In this document: in pieces, positions 44,119-55,240 of the stretch
How the letters are laid out: each line of letters opens with the position of its first letter
Position numbering within the stretch: the stretch's first letter is position 1
Source of the DNA: Paracentrotus lividus
Taxonomy: Eukaryota > Echinodermata > Echinoidea > Camarodonta > Echinidae
Length of the DNA stretch: 64,000 nucleotides
Reading direction: 5' to 3'
Assembly: GCA_940671915.1 (NCBI GenBank)
Contig: CALNVZ010003433.1
Span: 18,894,046 to 18,958,045, forward strand
Program-made: the position numbers and the translations under genes
Notes under the pieces: generated by a model
Databases searched by the model: none
Told to the model about the DNA's origin: nothing
The model's input: only the letters and a program-made list of their open reading frames with translations

Positions 44119-44364
44119 GGTCTTTATTTCTTTATTATTTAAAAAAAATAATTGTAACAGTTCTTGTTCACCTTTTGTTCTGTTGCATTTTTTTCTTCGT
44201 TGAAAATGACAATTTCCTCATTAATCTACTAAATTTCAGACTGTAGGATATTGAAAGGTTCTGTGAAATAAGTCGGCTTTATGAGAATGTTTGGTAATGT
44301 AAGGGGAATTCTTGTCAATTCGACCTGTGAATATTATCAATTTGAAAAAAGTTCTTTTTGTATG

Positions 44365-45382
44365 TGGGCAAGTCCAAGCTATTTTGCGCGGTAACAAACG
44401 GGACATTCAGAGACAAAAATAGGGTTTGTTTGAAAAATCTTAAATGAAATCTCAATCCTTTGGTATATTCCTGAAGGTACTGAGAATGTTCAACAAAAAC
44501 ATAAAGAATAGTTGTAATAACTCAATTCATAATTAATTTATGATCATTTATTCGTCGGTAACAAACGGGACCGCAAAAAAAATGGTGTTTTCAAATTTTG
44601 ACTTTGTTCACATATAACTCTGAATTTAAAAGGTAGATCTAAATTTGCAGAGTCATATCCTCTTAAAGATGTAATAAACATTGTAAGGACATATTTTAAC
44701 GTTAATACAACTTCGAGTTTTCTGGCAAAGTTCAAGTTTCTAAAACTATGTCAGGTAACAAACGGGACAGTAACACACGGGACAATTATTCCCTGTAATA
44801 TTTCTTATTAAACAATTGGTGTAGCCAAGGCGTAGCAACATCTTTTGTTAAAATATCTCTCTGATAAAAACAAAAGAAACATAATACAAAACACAAATGT
44901 AAGAAAACTTATTTTGTTTCATTTCTAAAGGTGGGAGGATGGGTATAAAAATGTATGATTTTACATCAGCTCAGTAACTTTTGTGAGACTATTTCTGAGA
45001 CCTGAATATTTTAAGTCTAAAAATATGGAAAGCTATGTGCTAGGTTCGTGCTATTTTCACCAGAGTTAGCCAAGAAAATATAAAAACAGAAAATACATAT
45101 TTTTTGGTTGTACTCCTATCACAAACCTCTTTTTTATATGGTTGAAAATTAGCAGTTTTAATGCATTTTATATTTTTTTCATGAATATAAATGAGCCTTG
45201 TGACGTCATATGAACTTCAAATGACTATTTGACCTCATTTGCATTAAGTTCATTTAATACCCTTTATGGTGATATATGACACATTATGTATACCTTTACA
45301 AACCCACACACACACTTGACACAAAAATGGTCAAAAAGTCGAAAACTCACTATCTCGGGAACAAATAGCGTGGACTTGCCCA
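44365..45382. mobile_element. Inverted-repeat element of about 1 kb with GTAACAAACGGGAC motif
   Basis: The left end TGGGCAAGTCCAAGCTATTT is mirrored by AAATAGCGTGGACTTGCCCA at the right. GTAACAAACGGGAC occurs near 44392, 44558 and 44755, with a GTAACACACGGGAC variant at 44770. No transposase frame. The motif-repeated architecture is like that at 1921-2779. Confidence 0.7.
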
Positions 45383-45514
45383 TTTATGAAAAGAGAAGAT
45401 GTGATTTCCAGCAAGATCTACAATGTTTATGTAAAACGATGTTAATACATGATTTGTCATGCGCCAAATCCACTCTGCGGAGTGCTTGAGGCAATATTAA
45501 CGGTTTATATCTAC

Positions 45515-46050
45515 TTGGTCTGACAGCAGTTGGTCTAATTCTCCGTTTATCTAATGCCACATGGGCTAAACTCATTGGCCCGAATTCACAAACGTGGTTT
45601 AGTTAGTCCATGGTCTAAATCAGGTGGTTTGTGAATACCAAAATTTAGACCATGGTCTAAATCCGTGGTTTAAACCCCTGATTTAGACCATGGACTAACT
45701 AAACCACGTTTGTGAATTCGGGCCAATGGTCTACTAACAATTTGGTCTAATTTGCACTTGGTCCAATGACCAATTCGTCTAATACCCAAATGGTCTAATT
45801 GCATTTTCGTCAAATGCCCAAATGAATATCTGGTAAATTACCAGTTTGTTACTGGAATTGCCAAAGTGGTGATAAACCAAGTGGACATTAAACAAACTGA
45901 GCATTAGACGAAATGGGAATTAGACGAAATGATAAATCGGCAAAGTGCTACTTAGACCAAAAGGTTATTAGATAAAATGGAATTAGACCACGTGGGATGA
46001 AACCAAATGGACATTAGTCAAAGTGGGTTTAGACCTCATGGTAATTAGCC
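45515..46050. mobile_element. Foldback element with TGGTCTAATT motif arms, containing a nested MITE
   Basis: The left arm (to about 45830) repeats TGGTCTAATT and TCGTCTAATACCCAAATGG. The right arm (from about 45880) carries the complement (ATTAGACGAAATGG, ATTAGACCACGTGG, ATTAGACCAAATGG-like words). The palindromic MITE at 45574-45727 is inserted in the left arm, dating it as younger. Confidence 0.75.
45574..45727. mobile_element. 154-bp near-perfect palindromic MITE, ATTGGCCCGAATTCACAAAC termini
   Basis: The whole element folds on itself: ATTGGCCCGAATTCACAAAC with GTTTGTGAATTCGGGCCAAT, and TTAGTCCATGGTCTAAATCA with TGATTTAGACCATGGACTAA. Confidence 0.95.
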
Positions 46051-46239
46051 ATATTAACCACATCTCAACTGGAAATAATTGAGATTGATTGAAAAAGGAG
46101 GGGGGGGGGGTGGGGGGAGCAGAGGACTCACAATACTGCACACACATCAGATATTGTGCAAATGAAGAGGGTTTTAAGATCTTAGAATAAACGGACAATG
46201 TACCACGTACATGTAAGAAACAATCAGAAAAGTCTGTGT

Positions 46240-46600
46240 TACAAGTTTTCCATTTTAGATTTTTATTTGCAAATCTCTTTCAGCTTTCTTTGAAGTACTA
46301 AATGTACAAAATAAAAAGGTGTTGCAAAATATACACAAAACATATCAACTATGTTCATAATTTGTTATAAGTCATCATAGTTATACAGAAGTATTATTAT
46401 ACAATCTGAACAATATCAGGTAAAAACAAATCACTTTGCATTTAAAAAATTGCATAAACTTTTTTGTATAAAAAGGCAGCTAGATTTACAAATAATTACA
46501 AATCACCTTGTGTAAAATGGTATACATTGTCACTGAACATTAAAATAGACAGTACAAACAATCATTATTGCAGTTTGTTGTTTTGTTTCTTCAAGTTAAG
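46240..46600 (+). repeat. Segment duplicated from 34330-34680
   Basis: Collinear with 34330-34680 (see there) and followed by a GA-rich tract at 47015-47330. It may be part of an old tandem duplication of the whole block, or a shared 3' UTR or element. Confidence 0.8.
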
Positions 46601-47014
46601 CTGATCAGGAGAGATATCAAGCTACAGATTAATATTTTCCATAGCAGTAAAGTTTGTACATGTAGATGATGCAGATTTTCAAAATGCGTCAATTTTTAAA
46701 AAGAAGAAAGTGCAAGACATTTGTTAACCATTATATTATTGGTAATTATAAAGGGATATGCTAGAGGGCAGTTTGAAAGACTAGAAAGACTAAATTTTTA
46801 CTAAGCATACACTTTAAACTAGTAAGTGGCTCTGTCTGAACTCAAATTTTCAATGAAACTAGAATAAAAATTGAATATTAATACGTCCAGTTACAAAAAC
46901 TTGTATTCAATTTGTCACTCATACAAGACACATTGGAATAGAATCATAATTACAGTTGACCAAATAAGAACATATTGATGTCCTCACTCTTTGAACTAAA
47001 GGGAAATTGGAGCT

Positions 47015-47330
47015 CAGAGCGAGAAGAGAGAGAAAGAGATAGATATAGATATAGAGAAAGAGAGAGATAATAGAGAAGACTGCTGGAAACAACAATCAGA
47101 TGAGGAAAGAGAAGGAAACATAGAACGGAGATGGGAGAGAGATGGAGAAGATGAAGAGCACAAGAAATAAAAGAGAGAAGGTGAAAGAAGAAGAGGTAGA
47201 GAACAGAGACCAGAAGAGAGAATAACGAAGGGGGAAGTGGAGAACTGATAACAGGAAGGAGAAAGGGAAAACACAATAAAATGGGAATGAGAAATTAAAT
47301 TGAAAGGAGGACAAAGAAAATATTCTTATA
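47015..47330 (+). repeat. GA-rich purine tract
   Basis: About 300 bases of mostly G and A with occasional C/T. Open on the minus strand only through composition. Confidence 0.85.
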
Positions 47331-47334
47331 CCAA

Positions 47335-48195
47335 ACATTAAACATCATGAATAAGATCAGCTCATACTACCTGTAATGAGTGTTTATCATAAATACTATA
47401 TTGAAACAAATATTTGATATCTTCCCTCTTTGTGAAATTATTTGCAATACAAATTTACTTCCTTGATTGCTATGATTACTCCCATATCAGATTTATTCAT
47501 TAGAAATGAATAGTTTTCATTTATTCATGATCCTCGAACTTCAAATTGCATAAAAATAGTATAGAAAAATAAGGCAATGTATGTTTAAAGCAAATATTTA
47601 ATCTTTTCAATGAGTTTGATCATGATCATTATTCAGGTATCACAAATATATATTTTCACTTTCACAATCACTTCAATGTAAAATAGAATGTTTGGTTTGA
47701 TGATTGTTAATCACAGTGATTAAAATGAATCACTACATACATGGAGTAATCAATTATACAAAATATCTTGTTTTTCAAGTAATACTTCTGACTGTATTAT
47801 AACATTGTATTTGTTAAAAATCTATGAGCATTTTGTTGACAGAGGAACTGAAGAACATCTACATCTCTGTGAGGTAAATTCTTTATAATTCTAAATATAA
47901 ATTATCAAAATAAATGTTTACATCAGAGATTTGGGTCTCGAGGCAGAGGTGAATGTACACAAATTTAAACAATTCTTTTAAATCATCCCAATTGAAACAA
48001 AGTTTATTGAATGAACCGATATATCAGGATATATTAAAGAAACTGGTTCCTGAAAAAGCCACTTCCTTTGGTTTTATATTGACTCATATTTGTGCAATTA
48101 ACAACAAAATTTAGTTCAAAAAGAATATTTTCCCCCAGACTATTTTTGTTACATACAGTATATTAAGTTGCATTTTCCACTTTAATTGTAACCTT
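47335..48195. other. No gene seen
   Basis: AT-rich; no supported frame. Confidence 0.5.
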
Positions 48196-48199
48196 CCAA

Positions 48200-48346
48200 G
48201 GCCCAAATTCTAAACCGAAGACTCAGTTAGTATTAGTTGAAGTTTGTACGGTGCTATTGTGCAATCCTTTTATTGAGCATCAACAAGAGAGGACCACAAC
48301 AAATAGCACAATCACAAAACTCGGTCTTCGGATCAGAATACGGGTC
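48200..48346. mobile_element. Palindromic MITE, GGCCCAAATTCT termini
   Basis: GGCCCAAATTCTAAACCGAAGAC is mirrored by GTCTTCGGATCAGAATACGGGTC, an imperfect inverted repeat of about 23 bp. Confidence 0.65.
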
Positions 48347-48349
48347 AGT

Positions 48350-50290
48350 GAGTTTAGCTGTGAAATGCTGTACTTGTAAATTTGATTAAAAATAAAGAAA
48401 CAGTATTCCAGTTTGACAAAAGTCATTTAAATAATGTCCACTTTCTGGTGGAACTTTTGCTTAGACCTCAAATCCCAAAGTAAAATATAAAGACATAGTT
48501 TAAATAGTGCATCTCATTTTTTGCATTCAATAGTTCAAATAATGTTCATCATGATTAAGAAATTGAACATAAAAATATAATGATGATATTTCAGTTTCCA
48601 GGAAGATATTCAAATAATAGTTATTGTTTTAGTGGATCTATTGTGAAAACTAATATCAGAATTTAAAGGCATAGTTTATATATTCCAGGTTGACAATAAT
48701 ATCCACTTTTGTCTGGAATGTCTTTTTGGTCTAAAAATGTAGTTTTCTGCATAGAAAAAGGATATACAATAGAATGGTACAGTTGGCAGCTTATCAAGAA
48801 TTACAATATAGGTCTCTTTTATCATACAAGGTTCTGACCCACTCCTTTTGTGTTTTATTGTCCTTTGATGGTGCATTGTGCACAGTTTCATTTAAATAAG
48901 GCATATTTAGTTCAAGATGTTGATTGCTTTATAGTGCAAATTAAAGGCATCAATACATTCATTACTAAGTTTCAGATAAGAGTTAAAGCACCATGTCCCC
49001 TGGTCGCTTTACTTAAAGCATAGTGTGCTTTCTCAGGAGTTGCGTAAACTGAAAAATATGCGTTTCTTTGGGTCAATCTTTTAATACAAGGTTACACTGC
49101 AATTTAATAATGAATATTCTGTGCCCAGTTGACATAATTTATGACATTACGCAAATTTGAAACAACCATCTGATTGGTTCACAGTGAGACTTGTATGCAA
49201 AATGTCATAACAGCAAGGACTTGACTGGCTCAATGGAATTAGCACTGATTGTAAAACTTTCTGTGTAACAGGGCCATGTAATGTTACATTGAATTCTGAG
49301 ACACACCACTGTCTAATCCTAACGAGGAATGGCTGTAGATATAGATTATTTTTGATCAATTATCGGCAAAGAGCCGAGATTGTGTGACTCGTACGGCTCA
49401 CAGCAAACCACATGAAAGCTCTGAATAAAAAAATTGAATTAAAAGTGAATACAACCCTGGCAATTGGGCAACCATGTATTAAAGTACATGTATTAGTGTA
49501 CAAATGGAATTGAAAAGAGGACTAATAACTGAAAGTTCACAAGATGGCAGCTCATAATTATAGTAAAATTCTGCTTTCTTTGAACATCAAGACAAGGGAA
49601 TCTTTTGCATCAATTAAGGCTTGCATTTGAAATCCAAATTGAAAAAATTAAAAAAAACAATCATAATAATTATTTTTTCTTTTATGCCATTTTGGGGGCT
49701 AAAAATACACGAATATCTGTTTAAGACCAATTTTGATTTTTTTTTTTTCCAAGTTAAAAACAAAAACAAGAAATACTTTTACTCTCAAAAGGCCTTCTGG
49801 ATCTCCGAAGATTACATTTTTATCGGGTACATAAAAAGACGAAAACCTTTGCATGATTTCAGATAGAACTGTTGAAAATACAGATGCTAATTAAGTTACA
49901 AATACGATGTGGCAGTTGTATATATATGGCATTTAATAGATTCTGAAACAGGTTTAATTTGCTGTGACCTACTTTTCTATCATTTGGAGTTTGATAAGTA
50001 AAGTATTAACCCATCAGCATTTCAAAGGCTCAAAAACAATGCACTGGACCATATTCAATAACCTTACTAAAGCTGGTTTGTCAACTTTATGAAAATGGGC
50101 CCTGATTTCCTAAGCCGAACGAGTGCCGACAGTGCGTCAAGAGGCATTACATCTGGGATAAAAAATAAGTTAGAGTTTGCATATATCTTTTAAAACAAGC
50201 CTAGAATGTATACCAAATCTACAAAACATGTATCATAGGTCTATTATAACCTGTAAAATAAGGGTATAGGACATCACTTTGACAGATCGA
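48350..50290. other. No gene seen
   Basis: AT-rich. Short related words (TTCAAATAATGTTC-like; AAAGGCATAGTTTA-like) recur between 48420 and 48680, suggesting a worn repeat. No gene supported. Confidence 0.45.
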
Positions 50291-50294
50291 AGAC

Positions 50295-51589
50295 ACCCAG
50301 GTCGAAATTCCATAGGCTCCATTAGCCTGTTGGACCATCAGAAACCATTAGGACTGTTTGGTCTCTTAATGGTTTCTAAATGGTTTATGAAATATGGGAC
50401 CCACAGAACCATTAAAATTTCTAATGGACCAAGTAGAATTTTCTGTTGCCCATTAGAATTTTTTCTATTGGTTCAATAAGACATTTTCTAATGGACCAAT
50501 AAGAATTAATTAATGAAAATATAAAATCTTTTTGGATTGTTACGCCTAACACTCACTAGAAACATGTTGACATTAACAATGAGTCCTTACCCTATCGCTA
50601 TCCGTATCTTTAACCTATGCTATATCCTATATTAAAGGCCCTTTACTACTGGCAAATTGCCGACCCCTGCTATATAAAGTACTACAGGCAAATGTTTGAA
50701 GAAAGCAGTTACTTAATATCAATTACACTTTTGTTAATGAAATATGAAGAATTGTCATTATGAATCAATTTGAAATTGTGTTAACATAAAACACTATAAA
50801 CTAAAATATTTTTTATTATATTAATAAGCAAATGCCAGCTACATAGCTAAAAATAGCATATTTCTATTTATTTTTCCACTTTTTCAAATCTCAGATACTG
50901 CTTTGATATCATGACCAACAGACCATTAGAAACCAATAGAACACAGAACCAATAGAAACCAGTCAGTAAATAACACTGAACAAATTAAGAAACCAGTAGA
51001 AACAACAACAAACGATATAAGCCAACAGCAAACTGATACAAGCAACGGAGGGTCCACGAGTGCGAGGGCCGACGAGGCCCAGGGGCAGAGTCCCACGAGG
51101 CCGAAGTATTTTCCATGAGACGTTTTTCTCATATTGTATTTTTCAATATCTGCTCGGCCCGTGGACCCTCGGGGCCTTCGCGGACTCGGGCCTCGCGAGG
51201 CCCTCGGCCTCGAGGGCACTCAGCCTTGTGGGAAGCCCCAAGCCAACAGATGGTTGTGGTTGTTTATGGGTCAACAGCCTGGAACCAATAGAGACCATCA
51301 GACTCTATTGGTTTATGGGGTCCAATCAGGGCCAGAAAAACCAATTTGTATTGGACCAATAGAGTTGATGGCCAGACACCAACAGAATCTCTTGCTATCT
51401 ATTGGAGCCTATTGGTCCTCTGTGGGGTCCATTAGGATTTCTGATATTCCCATTGTTTGGTCTCTATTGAATACAATTGACATTTCTGATGGTCCATTAG
51501 AAACCATTAGAATCCATCAGACACATTAGAACCAATAGAAATTTTCTGTTTGGTTTTCTAATGGAGCCTATGGGAATTTCGACCTGGGC
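50295..51589. mobile_element. Foldback element of about 1.3 kb, CCCAGGTCGAAATTCC termini
   Basis: The left CCCAGGTCGAAATTCCATAG (continuing GCTCCATTAG) is mirrored by CTAATGGAGC ... GGAATTTCGACCTGGG at the right. The arms are filled with variants of ATTAGAAACCATTAGAATCC and TGGTTTCTAATGGACCAAT in both orientations. A GC-rich block (51040-51240, CGAGG/CCTCG words) sits inside, unlike its surroundings, and may be a second insertion. Confidence 0.8.
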
Positions 51590-52030
51590 ATAGACTGATA
51601 GAGTCAATGTACTTTTAAGAGTATGCAGGGTTCCTATTTTGGATGCATAGACCAAGAAAGGAAGCTCTTTGATATTTGTCCTGGCAGCAATAATACTGTC
51701 ACCTAGTACCATTAGTTTGGTGACTACACTGTCCGTCAAAGAATGAATACATTACAGAGGGGCTTGTAGGTACTATGATTCGAAAGTAACACGGCTCTGG
51801 AATAATGACATTCTGGATGTGTTCAGCTCTTATCAGACACTGTCCAAAACATTGCTGGATTGTGTTTGAATGACTGTATTAGTATGATGTCTCCACTTTG
51901 TTCATGTTGTCAGAAAGACCGTCGCTTCTTCATAGATCTGCACGAAGATTACCACTGACAGCAGCTTGAATGCTGTTGGAGTTAATCAACCCTCATTAAG
52001 CTGATCCAGCTAGATCAATGTACAACTGCA
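51590..52030. other. No gene seen
   Basis: No supported frame or repeat between the foldback element and the next tandem repeat. Confidence 0.45.
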
Positions 52031-52039
52031 GCTATGGTA

Positions 52040-52560
52040 TTACTCAGATGATATCAGCTGATCGAGTTTTCTCAAGGCACATTAGTACTTGGCTTGGCTT
52101 GTGGAGACTCTCTTCTCTCGCATCACAAATGCTACAGTCGCACTTCTAGAAGTATGCTGTCTTCAGATGATATCTCCATCATATTCCCCAGTGATGTCTT
52201 CAGATGATGTCTAATGATGATTATCATCAAGGTAGACTATGCATCTGGTCTGGCTGCGAGACCCTTCTATACAATCTTCGATGATAGATGATGTCTTCGG
52301 ATTGTATCTCAAGGTAGACTATGCATCTGTGACTGGTTCATGGAGATCTTCTTCACTTGAGGGCTAGTGTAGGGGTGGACTTCTTGAAGGAATGCCTCTT
52401 CTCAGATTTATCTTTCAGTGATATTCCAGAATGATATGTATTTGGATAATATCTTCAAGCAGACTATTGCATCTGAACTGGGTCATGGAGATCTTCTTTG
52501 CTTGAGGCCGGGGTCAGAGGTTGGACTTCGTGAAGGACTGTTGTCGACAGAGCTTGGAGG
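52040..52560 (+). repeat. Tandem repeat of about 145 bp, about four copies
   Basis: Units share GATGATGTCTTCGGATTGTATCT-like starts, TCAAGGTAGACTATGCATCTG, GGTTCATGGAGATCTTCTTC, CTTGAGG and GTGGACTTCTTGAAGG (variants at about 52060, 52215, 52290 and 52440). Diverged copies. Coding is not supported. Confidence 0.75.
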
Positions 52561-53290
52561 AGAGAGTGAAAGGGGACCAGCTAACTTGTGCCAGTCATCT
52601 GCAAGAGATACATCAAATACAGTGTGATAGGACTGTCTAATAGTAGAATGTCACTCAAGAAAACATAAATGTATAATTTATACAGGTGGCTGAATTGTAC
52701 CGTTAATTTCTTTAAGAATACATTAAATTAATCGTTTGGATTTCTAAATGCCTTTTAATTGAGATGCAAATTGGATGTAGAAACATTGTTAGCTGTGTTG
52801 ACAAACAGAGCAGAAAGATGTCAACCTTTACAGATTGATTATAAGTTATTAGAAATTACAATACGAATGACCATAAATATGTTGAAACAGCTAAAACATG
52901 TCTTGGTGCAACAGAGACAAAGATTTTAGTGATTTTCCCAAATTTGAATGTACAGGAGAAAAGTGAATTCATTCTGGCTTTTGGCTTCTATGAGAAGTCA
53001 TTTGGAATCAGTGCTGTCCAAATATTCGAGTGCGTTGTAATTATGCAGTAGGGTTGGAACCATCTGCAGAGCACTGATTGAAATTATTCTAAGCATGGGC
53101 GATTATTTTCATTCTGGATGCTCATCTTATTCTCTTTTTAAGACACAAAGAAGGAAATGTCCAAAATCCTTAACTTCAGCTCATGGATGTTATCAGGAAT
53201 GAAAGGGGTGGCGTCAGACGGGGAGTCCGGGAACTCTAGGCTTTCACTCTTTTATTTCCTCAGTTTTTTTGCTCACTAGATCAAGGACCC
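52560..53290. other. No gene seen
   Basis: AT-rich, no supported feature. Confidence 0.45.
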
Positions 53291-53293
53291 ATG

Positions 53294-53947
53294 ATCAGAG
53301 AGATTCATAAGCTTATCTGCCTCCTCCTCCTTGGCATCGGACAGCTTTTCAGAGGAGAAGTTCGATGCCTGCGTGCTGCTGCCTGGATCTGGAGTTTATG
53401 ACCCTCCTCTGAAGGGAACCTCTGAGGAGGCTGTGGTCGGTCCCTCCCCAGAAACTTGGAAAGACGCGGATAGCCCGATGCCCAACCCACCAATTGTAGC
53501 TGACCGGCTTCAGAGTCCTGAATTCTCAGTTTCATTTGAAAGTTGGATTGGACTTTGGGGAATGTATCTCCATGACGGGGCTGCAAGGTTCTGAAGCAAG
53601 TGTGGCGTTCCTGGAGGGACTGGAGTCTGGGCGATGGTGCTGCCAGGACCTTGTCGGTGGGAGTGGCAAGGTCTGAAGATGACCCGAGAGTCTTTCAGCC
53701 GGTACGCTCCTTGGCTCCGGAGTATGCATGGCTTTGAAGCTTGTTATCTGAGGCTGGTTTCAATGATGACGTACCTCGTTTTTCTCGGTCAGGCCAGCTC
53801 CGACAATTCAGTATCGCCCTCCGGTGCGTTGCGCAAAACGGAAGGAAAGTATGTCACGCGCTGTTCTGGGAGGAAGGAATGGTGGCCGAGACGCTCGACC
53901 GATGGTGAAGGTGGGATCTTTATTGAGGGTCTACCCCTCAGGTGGCT
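53294..53947. other. GC-rich region open on both strands; exon or UTR not resolved
   Basis: The base composition differs sharply from the flanks. On the plus strand 53294-53594 is open (100 codons, containing SDSFSEEKFDACVLLPGSG) and follows an acceptor-like CTCACTAG at 53280. A second plus frame runs 53634-54017. On the minus strand a segment 53947-53775 is bounded by an acceptor (ATCTTGACAG) and a strong donor (CGAG/GTACGT), but read in the phase expected from the DOK exon it stops after EPPEG. Other minus frames (for example 53586-53305) are also open. It could be the last coding or 3' UTR exon of the DOK7-like gene, or an unrelated exon. No domain is recognised. Confidence 0.35.
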
Positions 53948-53949
53948 CT

Positions 53950-55240
53950 GTCAAGATATAAGAAGGTGTAGATTGTGTAATAAACAGATCATAATATTGA
54001 AACCTTATAGCTCTTGATATAGCAGATGTTTTCAAACTCTTAAAAAAAAGAAAAGAAAAAAAAAGAAGAGTGTATTTAGTCGAATTAATCGACTAATGAT
54101 ACTAAGTATTGATATTATACGATTCTAATTTAGTTTAATATTGTATAATCAAATGAGTGCATACAATTAATGGTTTCATGAAATGAATAGAAGCAATCAT
54201 ATGCATCTGTTTTGTGGTATTGGTTCTGAGAAAAAATTACCTGCAAGTAATATTAATACTATTGTAATCAACTAACCAAATACCTTAGCCAGTAAGAAAA
54301 TTAGAATGTTCCTGATGGTGGGTTAAAGAGAAAGGAACCCAACTTTCCTTTTGTGCAATAATATGATGAATTAAACAAAAGCAGGTATTGTATATTATAC
54401 TTTCATCAAGGTTTCAACAGGAACCTGAAAACAGGTTAAAAGTGCAAGTTGGGCATCTTTGGGAATTAATCTGGAAATGCACAAGCTCTATATTTATGGC
54501 AACAATTAATAAGTGTGTTGAGCAGTTTAACTGGATAAACGCGTTAATTAAAATCATCAGATATCACTATTATATATGCAATCTGAATTTTGTAATGCTG
54601 TTAAGCAATGTGTTCTAACGCAAAGTGGCCTAACCACAGGCACTCAGGCTCATTGCTGTCAATTTAGTCATTATTTTTACAATCCCTCGACTTAATATGT
54701 TTACCTAAGATGTGTTGTCATGAATCAAGATCCCCCCAAAAAAAAAAACTCGGCATACATTTATCATATGTATTCATTGTTTTCTAAATTCATCATATAT
54801 ATATGAAAGCAATCACTAAAAATGATGAGTATCGGATTGACTGTTTTAGCTCAGAATATTTAATGCTTTTGAATTTATCTTCAATTTCAGGATATCAGCA
54901 ATGTATTAAGATATGAATTCAAAACGATAGCAAGATCTGGTCTTGTCGAGAACTGGATACTTTACCCCATAATAACACTTTTCAGCTAGATAAGATTTAC
55001 TGTTAGACAACGACGCAATGAAAGTTTGAGAATACTAACAAAAAATATAGAATGTTATAAGCAAATTGGAATTTTAAAATAACTAATCTATGCAGATCTC
55101 TCAACTGGCAATTAAAACCAAGATTGGTGATTCGAGGCATTGAAATGCTCTAATTTTCAATTTATATCAATTTTCTCAATTTTTATTGATCTGTGTATTG
55201 GGGTTTTATGTTTCATAGAATTTAACTGGTTCCTTGGTAT
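53950..55240. other. No gene seen
   Basis: AT-rich; would be 3' UTR or intron of the minus-strand DOK7-like gene. Confidence 0.45.
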
